This document shows positions 53,421-60,669 of a DNA stretch of 64,000 nucleotides, one piece after another; the first letter of the stretch is position 1; each line of letters begins with the position of its first letter. The notes beneath the pieces were generated by a model. That model saw only the letters and a program-made list of their open reading frames with translations, was not told the DNA's origin and did no database searches. The stretch lies in the NCBI RefSeq assembly GCF_003182255.1, contig NZ_QGTQ01000021.1, forward strand, positions 41,582 to 105,581, given 5' to 3'. This DNA comes from Paenibacillus cellulosilyticus (lineage in GTDB: Bacteria > Bacillota > Bacilli > Paenibacillales > Paenibacillaceae). The translations under genes and the position numbers were made by a program.

Positions 53421-55001
53421 TCAATCTCCGCGATATTCTTTTGGATTGACGCCATCTGGTACACGCCAGCCATTTGCAGCGATTCGGTCGATAAGGTTCT
53501 TCGCCGAATCAAACGACCACGTTCCTACGTGATCGAAGCCACGCTGCTCGAGAAAACGGATCTGCTTCGGTGTGGTGAGTCCTTCCTCCCGGCGCTTGTC
53601 GAGACGATCGAGCAACTTCGCTGCCTTACCGGCATTGTCGATCTGATCCGGAAGAATGCCCATCTTCTCTAGCGTCTGCAGCTGCTTATCACTTGGCGGA
53701 GACATCTCCCATCCGAAAGCCGGCACATACGACGCAAGATCTTCAGCTTGGATGCTCATCTCAAACTGAAGCGGATCAACCAGCGCGCGCTTACGGCGCT
53801 TCATCTCTGCGAGCTGTTTCGCCAATGCTTCTTCGCGCTGTGCAACAACGTCATCCGCAGCCTGCTTCTCGACAGTCTCCAAATCTAATGGGATACCTGC
53901 CTGGTTTATCTGCGTCGTCATGGCCTGTGCAATTTCTTCATTCTCAGCAATGAGGTGAGCAGGATGACATAGCTCATGGCGTTCTGTATGCCACAAGAAA
54001 TCGAGCAGCAGCAGGTCTGTCTTTCCTGGGAATAGCCGGGTACCGCGCCCGACCATCTGGCTGTATAAGCTGCGGACCTTCGTCGGCCGTAAGACGACGA
54101 CACAATCAACGCTTGGGCAATCCCAGCCCTCCGTTAGCAGCATTGAGTTACAGAGTACGTTGTATTTATCGTTATCGAAGTCCTCCAGAACTTCTGCTCG
54201 ATCCTGCGAATCACCATTAACTTCGGCAGCCCGAAACCCAAACGAATTTAGAATATTCACAAATTTCTGACTTGTTTTGACGAGTGGAAGGAATACGACG
54301 ATCTTGCGATTCTGTGCGATTTTCCACATTTCCGCTGCAATCGAATCGAGGTACGGATCCAGAGCTGTTCCCAGGTCACTGGTCTTGAAGTCTCCTCCTT
54401 GCTGTCCAACAGTAGAGAGATCCAATTGCAAGGGAATTGTCATCGCCTTGATCGGGCTCAGATAGCCTGCTTTTATAGCCTTTGGTAACGTGTACTCGTA
54501 GGCTAGCGATTCGAAATAGGCTCCGAGGTTACGCATATCGCCACGGTCCGGCGTAGCAGTCACGCCAAGAACGTTGGCCGATTCAAAATACTGTAGAACA
54601 CGCTGATAGCTTTCCGATATGCAATGATGTGCCTCGTCAATGATAATCGTATCAAAATGGTCTGGTGCAAACTGCTCAAGTCGCTTCGGCCGCATCATCG
54701 TCTGAATGCTTCCCACGACCACTCTCCACCAGCTCCCGATCGACGTCTGTTCCGCTTTCTCTGTTGCACATTTCAGCCCTGTCGATTTCTCCAACTTGTC
54801 AGCAGCTTGGTCAAGCAACTCTCCGCGGTGGGCAAGGACGAGCAAACGCTCGCCCAGTCTTACACGATCCTCAATGACTTTACTAAATACAATCGTCTTA
54901 CCGCAGCCAGTAGGCAGAACGAGAAGCGTACGCTTTTTACCGTTAACCCATTCTGCTTGGATAGATTCCCGCGCTTCCTGTTGATAAGGTCTGAGTTCCA
55001 T
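53421..55001 (-). CDS. DEAD/DEAH-box helicase (SF2)
   Basis: 526 residues. Motif I LPTGCGKT (residues 31-38), motif II DEAH in TIIIDEAHHC, motif III TATPDRGD, motif V LCNSMLLTEGWDCPSVD, motif VI QMVGRGTRLFPGK. The layout is that of phage-encoded UvsW/RecG-like or type III restriction-like helicases. In the phage recombination module it likely remodels replication forks. A C-terminal 60-residue region (SDKQLQTLEKMGI, TPKQIRFLEQRG) has two repeats of a short helix motif seen in ssDNA-binding proteins. Confidence 0.88.
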   Translation of the reverse strand: MELRPYQQEARESIQAEWVNGKKRTLLVLPTGCGKTIVFSKVIEDRVRLGERLLVLAHRGELLDQAADKLEKSTGLKCATEKAEQTSIGSWWRVVVGSIQTMMRPKRLEQFAPDHFDTIIIDEAHHCISESYQRVLQYFESANVLGVTATPDRGDMRNLGAYFESLAYEYTLPKAIKAGYLSPIKAMTIPLQLDLSTVGQQGGDFKTSDLGTALDPYLDSIAAEMWKIAQNRKIVVFLPLVKTSQKFVNILNSFGFRAAEVNGDSQDRAEVLEDFDNDKYNVLCNSMLLTEGWDCPSVDCVVVLRPTKVRSLYSQMVGRGTRLFPGKTDLLLLDFLWHTERHELCHPAHLIAENEEIAQAMTTQINQAGIPLDLETVEKQAADDVVAQREEALAKQLAEMKRRKRALVDPLQFEMSIQAEDLASYVPAFGWEMSPPSDKQLQTLEKMGILPDQIDNAGKAAKLLDRLDKRREEGLTTPKQIRFLEQRGFDHVGTWSFDSAKNLIDRIAANGWRVPDGVNPKEYRGD

Positions 55002-55010
55002 GATGACCTC

Positions 55011-55619
55011 CTAGAACTGGCCCGGCGCCCATCCGCCGCCTTGCTGTTGGCCGGTAGGGAACGGTTGCTGGTACTGCTGTTGTTGCGGCGGCTGCTGATA
55101 TGATTGCTGCTGTTGCTGAGTCTGATATTGAGGCTGTTGCTGTTGGTATTGAGGTTGTTGCTGGTATCCTTGTTGTTGTCCAACTCGGGGGATATCATCA
55201 GGTGCATAGAATGTTTTAACCTGGTTACTAGAACGATCCTCGCCGTTGTGCTTGTAGTTTCGTACTTCAAGCTTCAGCCTTCCTCTTGCACCGACAACAG
55301 CATTCCAATTCATGCGCAGCGGCTCCCCCTTTCTCTTTTGACCAATTGCCGAAAAGAAGTTCGACAGAAGGCCCTCTGTCTTCGTGTGCAGGAAGAGGTT
55401 ATGAAACACGACAACGTCGCCATGTTCAGGAGAATGGATCGTCAAATCCAATTTAGCCTGATTACAAGGAGGCATTTTGTCACTTCCAGTAAAACGACCG
55501 CGCTCAAATTTGGAAACCGTGAAATTGTAATCGCCGGCAGGAAGCAGGGTAAACCCACCTCCACCGTCTTTCTCGATAGTGTCGTCCCAACCAAATTCGC
55601 GTTCTTGTTGATTATTCAT
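55011..55619 (-). CDS. DUF669-family protein, possible ssDNA-binding protein
   Basis: 202 residues. The N-terminal 135 residues (GGGGFTLLPAGDYNFTVSKFERGRFTGSDKMPPCNQAKLDLTI) match DUF669, found next to Sak4-like ATPases and thought to replace SSB. The C-terminal 65 residues are almost entirely Gln/Pro/Gly/Tyr, ending in GGGWAPGQF, like the disordered tail of SSBs. The tail is encoded by long CAA/CAG runs. Confidence 0.78.
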   Translation of the reverse strand: MNNQQEREFGWDDTIEKDGGGGFTLLPAGDYNFTVSKFERGRFTGSDKMPPCNQAKLDLTIHSPEHGDVVVFHNLFLHTKTEGLLSNFFSAIGQKRKGEPLRMNWNAVVGARGRLKLEVRNYKHNGEDRSSNQVKTFYAPDDIPRVGQQQGYQQQPQYQQQQPQYQTQQQQQSYQQPPQQQQYQQPFPTGQQQGGGWAPGQF

Positions 55620-55640
55620 GTATGATTCCTCCAGTGTGTA

Positions 55641-56720
55641 TTAGAATGGCAAATTCTTTCGGGCTTCTTGGATCATTCCATGTACTTGCGGCCAAGCTCC
55701 AACAAGCACGCCAGCAATGAAACCAGGATCGTAATTTGCAATCGGTGTGTCGAGCGGATAGTAGCCCTTCTGGCTGACGACAAGCTGAATTTCAGTGTCT
55801 TTTACTTGATGTTGCATCATCAGATCGAGCAATGATGCAGGTATGCTCGATCCGCTCTCCGGCTGCGCACCGGAGTTGGACGGCTGCATTGGTTCTGGCT
55901 GTGTGGATTGCTGTGCTTGATCAGGCGGTTGCTGCTGAGACTGTTGACTATTGTATTGAGGTTGCTGAACAGCAGGCTGTGATGCGGCTGCACTGCTGTT
56001 AAAAATGTGTGCAAGATGTGAATAGTCCAACGGGAACTCATCCGGTAGTCCGTGGCGGTTCTTTGCGTCCCATGCTGGATGGTGCGTTGCATACACAGTT
56101 CGTATGCCGCCTTGAGCCTTGTTCTTCTTGCCTTCCTTATCCGTCGCAACAGAGAACGTTTTATAATTGATGAACAAGACCATATCTGCCCACTCTTTGA
56201 CGAGTGCCGCGGTACGTGAACCCGTTTTCTTACCCAGCTTCAGTTGATAGCGATCATAGGCACCCATTTCATCTGGCTGCTCAAATTTAACAATCTGTGC
56301 ATGAGCGTTCAGGACAACATTTATTCCGGCTTCGATCAAATCGCTAAGCATGTTGAGTAACCGACCGAACTCTTCTTCCGAGTAAACATATCCCTTGCCG
56401 TACCCAAAATCCTCGATACTTTGTTTCTGGTGAGCAGCGCATACACCTTCGTTGCACAGCAATTCAGCCCAGTCGATCGTATCAATAACTAACGTTCCGT
56501 ATCGCCCAGCCTGCTGCTTCACCCATTGAACCTGCTGTTTGAGCATCTCCCAGCTCGATGGCTTCGGCAGCCGATCGACGTCCAATTCCGTCGTCGACCC
56601 TTCCGTATCGATGAAGATTGGACGTGGGAACCTCGTAGCGAGCGATGACTTACCAATTCCTTCAGGTCCATAGAGAACGACTTTCTTTGCTTTTTGAACC
56701 TTACCGCTGATAACCTGCAT
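55641..56720 (-). CDS. Sak4-like RecA-fold ATPase (AAA_24)
   Basis: 359 residues. Walker A GPEGIGKSS near residues 18-26; IFIDTEGSTTELDVDRLPKP; Walker B LVIDTIDWAE. The ATPase ends near residue 225; the remaining part includes a Gln/Pro/Ser-rich linker and a 60-residue C-terminal helix domain. The Sak4 family performs single-strand annealing recombination with an SSB partner, here the DUF669 protein encoded just downstream. Confidence 0.82.
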   Translation of the reverse strand: MQVISGKVQKAKKVVLYGPEGIGKSSLATRFPRPIFIDTEGSTTELDVDRLPKPSSWEMLKQQVQWVKQQAGRYGTLVIDTIDWAELLCNEGVCAAHQKQSIEDFGYGKGYVYSEEEFGRLLNMLSDLIEAGINVVLNAHAQIVKFEQPDEMGAYDRYQLKLGKKTGSRTAALVKEWADMVLFINYKTFSVATDKEGKKNKAQGGIRTVYATHHPAWDAKNRHGLPDEFPLDYSHLAHIFNSSAAASQPAVQQPQYNSQQSQQQPPDQAQQSTQPEPMQPSNSGAQPESGSSIPASLLDLMMQHQVKDTEIQLVVSQKGYYPLDTPIANYDPGFIAGVLVGAWPQVHGMIQEARKNLPF

Positions 56721-58045
56721 CAGAATTCACCTGCTTTCCATGTTGTGCCGCCCCACGACGGGCCCGGGTCAATCTCGCCTGGTACTGGCTGCAGGTGAAC
56801 ACCTTCCTGGCCGGCGACGTAGCCATCCTCGATGACGATCGAGCATTCTTCACCAGTGCTGACGCGCGTCGCGATAGCCTGGAGACCTTCTTGCTCAAGC
56901 CATTGACCGAATACCTGCAGCGTCTGCATATCCATCTGCTCAAGCTTGTCCAACAGGATAAAACCGCAATTTGGCTTCAGCTTGCGAACGATTGACGTGG
57001 CTACTATCAACTGATCAGCACCGCTCATGTTATCCCACTGCTGACCGTTGTACCTCAGATCGCCGTTTTCAACCGTTAGGCCCTGCAGCGGAAGATTGGC
57101 CGTAGTAAGCAGGTCCGTCTTCTGTTGCCTGATACCGTCAATCTCAGTCGATAGCTTGTCATATTCCACTCGGTATTCGCTGGCGTCAGATTCAGCCTTG
57201 TCCTTGTCGAGGTTAGCCCGAACACGACGGTTGATCTCGTCGATCTGCTGGATATTGGCTTCGAGCTCTGCTGTCGATTCATCCTGCAGGTCAATTGCAT
57301 CTTTACGAGCTATAGCCAAATCTTCACCGATTTTTGCATACTCTTCCTTAAGCTTGAGCAATTCAGCCTCAAGTCTAGCAATCTCTTCGCCTTTCGACTT
57401 GCGAACTGATTCATAATGGTCCAAACGTTGCCGTTTACGCTGATTCTCGCCGTTACGCGCCAGGATAGCTTGCTGCTGCAGAATCAGCTCAGACGCTGAA
57501 ATAGGTTCTTTAGGTGCATCAGGGAAATACAGCTGTTCCTTAGCGAACTTGGACTTCTGATCAGCAATCTGACCGATGGCGTGACGACGGCTATAGATCT
57601 CCTGTTCTTTCGTCTCCAGCTCATGAAGCTGAGTGCCCACACCGATGATCCGAAGTAAGATGGCCGCTTTTTCCTTGCTCGTAGAATTCATGAATTTCGG
57701 TAGATCAATCGCTAGTTCCCCGACGAAGCTATCGAGCAGCTGCTGCCCACCTTTCTGACCGTTCGGGTCAATGACCTTCAGGTCGCTGTTCTTACCCTTG
57801 CGCTCAACGACAAGCCCATTGGACAGCACAAGGTGCAGATAAGGCGGTACAACCGACCCTTCGCGTTCAGCTTGTGAAGGGCGATACTTGTTACCTCCAA
57901 GTGCCCACGCAATGGCGTCCAGCACGCTCGTTTTGCCTTGTCGGTTATTCCCACCGATAACAGTTAATCCGGACGCGCTAGGCTCCATCCTGACTGCCTT
58001 AACGCGCTTGACGTTCTCAATTTCTAACTTATTTATCTTGATCAT
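56720..58045 (-). CDS. SMC/Rad50-like ATPase
   Basis: 441 residues. Walker A GGNNRQGKTSVLDAIAWALGG at residues 32-52. A coiled coil spans about 205-300. The C-terminal half has the ABC signature (NMSGADQLIVATSIVRKL) and Walker B-like FILLDKLEQMD. This short Rad50/RecF-type protein is common in phage recombination modules, sometimes paired with a nuclease, which I do not see next to it. It is the first long gene of the module. Confidence 0.8.
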   Translation of the reverse strand: MIKINKLEIENVKRVKAVRMEPSASGLTVIGGNNRQGKTSVLDAIAWALGGNKYRPSQAEREGSVVPPYLHLVLSNGLVVERKGKNSDLKVIDPNGQKGGQQLLDSFVGELAIDLPKFMNSTSKEKAAILLRIIGVGTQLHELETKEQEIYSRRHAIGQIADQKSKFAKEQLYFPDAPKEPISASELILQQQAILARNGENQRKRQRLDHYESVRKSKGEEIARLEAELLKLKEEYAKIGEDLAIARKDAIDLQDESTAELEANIQQIDEINRRVRANLDKDKAESDASEYRVEYDKLSTEIDGIRQQKTDLLTTANLPLQGLTVENGDLRYNGQQWDNMSGADQLIVATSIVRKLKPNCGFILLDKLEQMDMQTLQVFGQWLEQEGLQAIATRVSTGEECSIVIEDGYVAGQEGVHLQPVPGEIDPGPSWGGTTWKAGEF

Positions 58046-58087
58046 GCGCTCTTCTCCTTCATATATGACTAGCTGATAATGTATCGA

Positions 58088-58402
58088 TTAATCCCAGGGG
58101 CCGCGAAGACCCCGCTCGTGATCTCTGTAAACCTGTAGTTCACGTTCCAGCTGCTCATTCTCTTTCTGCAGCTCCTGCGCTAGCCGTATAGCGTACGGCC
58201 AGCCTTCGCGCGCCATTGATATAAACTGCATGATTTCAAAAGATGGAAACGGCGTTCGCGGGTTTATAATACTGTCGTGCCAGCCATCCTTATCAGTCTT
58301 CAAGGTTGCAACCGAATTTCCAACAATACACCACGGTCCAGGCGTTGCTGCCTCACAGATCGCCATGTCAGCAGCCAAGTCTCTTGCTTCTTGATTTGAC
58401 AA
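58088..58402 (-). CDS. Small early phage protein, Ead-like
   Basis: 104 residues from a TTG at 58402 with GGAGGA 7 nt upstream. ATPGPWCIVGNSVATLKTDKDG and PSFEIMQFISMAREGWPYAIRLAQELQKENEQLERELQVY match widespread phage proteins with an ATPGPW motif and a C-terminal coiled coil. Function unknown; early expressed by position. Confidence 0.7.
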   Translation of the reverse strand: MSNQEARDLAADMAICEAATPGPWCIVGNSVATLKTDKDGWHDSIINPRTPFPSFEIMQFISMAREGWPYAIRLAQELQKENEQLERELQVYRDHERGLRGPWD

Positions 58403-58429
58403 TTTTGCTTCCTCCGTTGAGCCACCATG

Positions 58430-58496
58430 TGCTATAATGGCGGCAACTATTATTTCTTATTGCTCAGACCTTTGCGGCTCCTACCCCGCAAGGGTC
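58430..58496 (+). promoter_or_regulatory. Extended -10 promoter followed by terminator-like hairpin
   Basis: TGCTATAAT (58430-58438) is a perfect extended -10. Transcription would start near 58445 and meet a 12-bp stem (58466-58477 with 58485-58496, one G-U) followed by TCTACATTT. The product would be a 50-60 nt RNA or an attenuated leader for the rightward gene at 58720. The hairpin overlaps the end of a leftward small frame. Confidence 0.4.
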
Positions 58497-58613
58497 TTCT
58501 ACATTTAACCGGGACTTCATACGACGCTTTCCGTTCTGCTCTGCCGCAAATTCCAGACATACCTGACGCTCATCACGCGACAACTCCAGCCATACATGCC
58601 CAGTCACGCTCAC
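58464..58613 (-). CDS. 49-residue protein, unknown
   Basis: GTG start at 58613 with AGGGTGG 8 nt upstream; an upstream GTG at 58622 is an alternative. The peptide VSVTGHVWLELSRDERQVCLEFAAEQNGKRRMKSRLNVEDP looks like a real amphipathic protein. It lies upstream of, and in line with, the leftward early genes. It is too short for confident calling. The 3' end forms the hairpin described at 58466-58496. Confidence 0.45.
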   Translation of the reverse strand: MSVTGHVWLELSRDERQVCLEFAAEQNGKRRMKSRLNVEDPCGVGAAKV

Positions 58614-58719
58614 AGTGATCACCACCCTTCGTGCGCTTTCTGTCGAATATTTCCTATCCCTCTGTTAATATGGTAGTTGTCCAGACTAACCAAATCGAAA
58701 AGAAAGGAGGGTAAAGATA

Positions 58720-58878
58720 TTGGATAAAGATAAAATTGCACATGAGCTCGCGCTAATAGCTGTAAAGCAATTCGTTGAAAGTAACAAACTGGCGTATACG
58801 AAAAGTGGCTCTATCGCTATTGACTTAGCACGTAAGTACATGGAATATTACAATTCAATAATGATGGAATTAGAGTAA
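58720..58878 (+). CDS. 52-residue early protein, unknown
   Basis: TTG start at 58720, 8 nt after AAAGGAGGG, a very strong ribosome site. MDKDKIAHELALIAVKQFVES and SGSIAIDLARKYMEYYNSIMMELE resemble short phage proteins with an N-terminal KIAHELA motif. It points opposite to the surrounding leftward genes and its end overlaps the 62-residue gene by 9 bp. No function is known. Confidence 0.7.
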   Translation: MDKDKIAHELALIAVKQFVESNKLAYTKSGSIAIDLARKYMEYYNSIMMELE

Positions 58879-59058
58879 CTTTTCTTCAAGCAATGCCGCT
58901 TTAGTTAGCTCTAAGGCGGCTAATGCTTCTCCGACACTTAATCCCAGCGACTTCAGTTGCTGCACAAGAGACGCGCTTAATTCCAGCTGCTCTTTTGTAG
59001 CCCATCCGTACAACTCTACTTGTTTGACTGCAACGTTAACTCCAGCATTAATGGCCAC
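58870..59058 (-). CDS. Small early phage protein, unknown
   Basis: 62 residues from the GTG at 59058, 7 nt after GGAGGTGA; an in-frame GTG at 59079 lies before that site. Helical C-terminal half (ASLVQQLKSLGLSVGEALAALELTKAALLEEKLL). Last gene of the leftward immunity-linked group, 7 bp after the 44-residue gene. Confidence 0.6.
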   Translation of the reverse strand: MAINAGVNVAVKQVELYGWATKEQLELSASLVQQLKSLGLSVGEALAALELTKAALLEEKLL

Positions 59059-59065
59059 GTACCCC

Positions 59066-59200
59066 TCACCTCCCCTCACTCGGAACGATCCGATAGTAAT
59101 CGGTGTTGTAAACGTCGATCGAATCGCCCGAGCTGACGTATACTTTATTGCCTTCGCGACGGATGATCTGGCCGATGATGATTAGCTTGGAGTTGATCAA
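59066..59200 (-). CDS. 44-residue protein in the leftward switch operon
   Basis: TTG start at 59200 overlaps the stop codon of the upstream HTH gene (TTGA). GGAAAG lies 5 nt upstream. The product NSKLIIIGQIIRREGNKVYVSSGDSIDVYNTDYYRIVPS looks like a small beta-barrel. The tight coupling to both neighbours and coding-like composition support a real gene. Confidence 0.55.
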   Translation of the reverse strand: MINSKLIIIGQIIRREGNKVYVSSGDSIDVYNTDYYRIVPSEGR

Positions 59201-59409
59201 CTTAACTTTCCAACTTTCAGAGACACAGGTTCAATCAGAGAACGTTCATGCTCGATTAGCCATTCTCGTTTGATCTTCCAGTATCCACCATTCTTATAAG
59301 CTTTGAGTGATCCGTCAGCAATCCTACGTTTCACCGTCACCGCGCTTATGCCCAAATAATCAGCGACGGCTTTCACATCTAATGTTGGGCGAATGCTTTC
59401 AGCCGACAT
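59197..59409 (-). CDS. Helix-turn-helix protein, excisionase/MerR-like
   Basis: 70 residues from the ATG at 59409 with GGAGGTG upstream. LDVKAVADYLGISAVTVKRRIADGSLKAYKNGGYWKIKREWLIEHERS is a winged HTH of the excisionase (HTH_17) type. Placed second after the Cro-like gene, it may be the Xis needed for prophage excision or an antirepressor. The start is close to the operator palindrome at 59428. Confidence 0.72.
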   Translation of the reverse strand: MSAESIRPTLDVKAVADYLGISAVTVKRRIADGSLKAYKNGGYWKIKREWLIEHERSLIEPVSLKVGKLS

Positions 59410-59635
59410 ACTGTTCACCTCCATTTTGTCTAATTAAATTAGACTGGTCTTCAAAAAAAATTTCATTAACCTCCACTTTCACAATTCGTGAAAATTGTTT
59501 GGCTGTACCCACACTCATTTCTTCAGGATTTCTTTCCCATTTCATGTAAGTATGAGTATGTACTCCCAAAACCTCTGCTACTTCTTTTTGCGTGAGGCCC
59601 GCAAGTTGTCTTGCCTGTTTCAGGGTCAGACCCAT
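59399..59635 (-). CDS. Cro-like XRE repressor
   Basis: 78 residues with AGGAGG upstream of the ATG. HTH near residues 5-58: LKQARQLAGLTQKEVAEVLGVHTHTYMKWERNPEEMSVGTAKQFSRIVKVEVNEIFFED. It is the first leftward gene of the switch, opposite the CI-like repressor, so a Cro-type role is expected. Its own 3' end contains a perfect copy of the operator. Confidence 0.82.
   Translation of the reverse strand: MGLTLKQARQLAGLTQKEVAEVLGVHTHTYMKWERNPEEMSVGTAKQFSRIVKVEVNEIFFEDQSNLIRQNGGEQYVG
59428..59444. promoter_or_regulatory. Operator palindrome at the end of the Cro-like gene
   Basis: GTCTAATTAAATTAGAC is a perfect 8-bp inverted repeat around one base. Partial copies of the same element lie in the switch promoter region (59678-59691, 59705-59714, 59761-59774). 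Confidence 0.75.
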
Positions 59636-59669
59636 TGTTCACACCTCCTTCCCCTGCTCGGTTGAGACC

Positions 59670-59698
59670 TATGTTAATCCAATTAAATTAGACTGTCA
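59670..59698 (-). promoter_or_regulatory. Leftward switch promoter (lytic/early)
   Basis: On the minus strand TTGACA (59693-59698) is perfect and TAACAT (59670-59675) follows after 17 bp. The spacer is itself an operator-like GTCTAATTTAATTGG. This should drive the Cro-like, Xis-like and downstream small genes, blocked by the repressor in the lysogen. Confidence 0.78.
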
Positions 59699-59730
59699 AC
59701 GATAAAATCTAATTTATTTTGAATAACATG

Positions 59731-59759
59731 TTGAATTTTTTCTACTTTTTGCGTATAAT
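59731..59759 (+). promoter_or_regulatory. Rightward promoter of the CI-like repressor
   Basis: TTGAAT (59731-59736) and TATAAT (59754-59759) with exactly 17 bp between. The transcript would begin near 59766, close to an operator-like ATTAAATAGAAC, so autoregulation is likely. It serves the repressor, the ImmA-like peptidase and perhaps the integrase. Confidence 0.8.
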
Positions 59760-59789
59760 CCAAATTAAATAGAACGCGAGGTGCGGAAG

Positions 59790-60119
59790 ATGATACAGGA
59801 GAATATTAAGAAGTTGAGAGCAATGTATGATTTAACTCAACAAGATCTAGCTGAAATAGCTGGAGTTACAAATAAAGCAGTCTCTGCATGGGAAAGTGGA
59901 ATATCTGAGCCTCGTATGGGTGCGATCGAGAAGATCGCTGCTCGTTTTAACCTAAAGAAGAGCAATATCATTGAGGAAAACGGCATGGATATTATTGAGA
60001 CAGACCAGCCAAAACCACAAACAATTGCAGCACATTTCGTTGGAGATGATTACACGGTTGAGGAGCTACAAGAAATACTTCGTTATGCTCAATACATCAA
60101 GTCGAAACGGAAGGATTGA
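59790..60119 (+). CDS. CI-like prophage repressor
   Basis: 109 residues from the ATG at 59790 with GAGGTG upstream. HTH at residues 5-55: NIKKLRAMYDLTQQDLAEIAGVTNKAVSAWESGISEPRMGAIEKIAARF. The C-terminal 50 residues (TIAAHFVGDDYTVEELQEILRYAQYIKSKRKD) are short, without the LexA-like autoprotease domain, so inactivation probably uses the adjacent peptidase. It ends just before, and overlaps in regulatory context with, the ImmA-like gene. Confidence 0.85.
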   Translation: MIQENIKKLRAMYDLTQQDLAEIAGVTNKAVSAWESGISEPRMGAIEKIAARFNLKKSNIIEENGMDIIETDQPKPQTIAAHFVGDDYTVEELQEILRYAQYIKSKRKD

Positions 60120-60127
60120 TAAGCGGT

Positions 60128-60616
60128 ATGCTAGATTCATTACATCACGAAGCAGAAATTGATGGAGTTGAGGTAAGATACCACCGCTTCGCCTCTAAAC
60201 GAATCCGCGGTTTGTATGTAGACGGGGTTATTACATTGAACCCAACAGCCATCTCTTCTCAACCGGAAATGCTCTGTATATTGGCAGAGGAGTTAGGTCA
60301 TCACTTTACTTCGTCTGGTATAATACTGGATCAAAATAATCTGTTGAACCGAAAGCAGGAACTTCGAGCTAGACGCTGGTCTTACCATAGACTCATTCCC
60401 CTAGAGCGCATACTGGAAGCTTACAAAGCTCGAGTAAAAGGACGATTCGAAATTGCTGATTATCTAGGTGTGACAGAAGAATTCCTACAGCAAACAATAG
60501 ATCGTTATAAAGAAAAGTATGGAGTATGCGTATCCGTTGATGACCAGCACATACTTTATTTCGAACCACTTGGAGTATTAGAATTGTTCCCACTGGACAA
60601 TGATAATTTGCTGTAA
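60128..60616 (+). CDS. immA: ImmA/IrrE-like metallopeptidase
   Basis: 162 residues from the ATG at 60128; GGAAGGA lies about 12 nt upstream. The zinc motif is CILAEELGHHFTSSG, the form EELGH common in ImmA-like phage proteins. The family cleaves ImmR-type repressors to induce excision, as in ICEBs1. The gene follows the CI-like repressor in the same operon, which fits. Substrate inferred from context. Confidence 0.82.
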   Translation: MLDSLHHEAEIDGVEVRYHRFASKRIRGLYVDGVITLNPTAISSQPEMLCILAEELGHHFTSSGIILDQNNLLNRKQELRARRWSYHRLIPLERILEAYKARVKGRFEIADYLGVTEEFLQQTIDRYKEKYGVCVSVDDQHILYFEPLGVLELFPLDNDNLL

Positions 60617-60669
60617 GGCGTTTACACATACCCAAAAATCGAACATATGTTCTTATTGGAGGTATAACA

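Larger units (their letters stand above)
58403..58719. other. Regulatory/small-gene interval at the start of the leftward early block
   Basis: This 317-bp interval holds no frame of usual size. It contains a 49-codon leftward frame (58464-58613), a rightward extended -10 promoter (58430-58438) and a 12-bp hairpin (58466-58496). See those entries. Confidence 0.6.
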
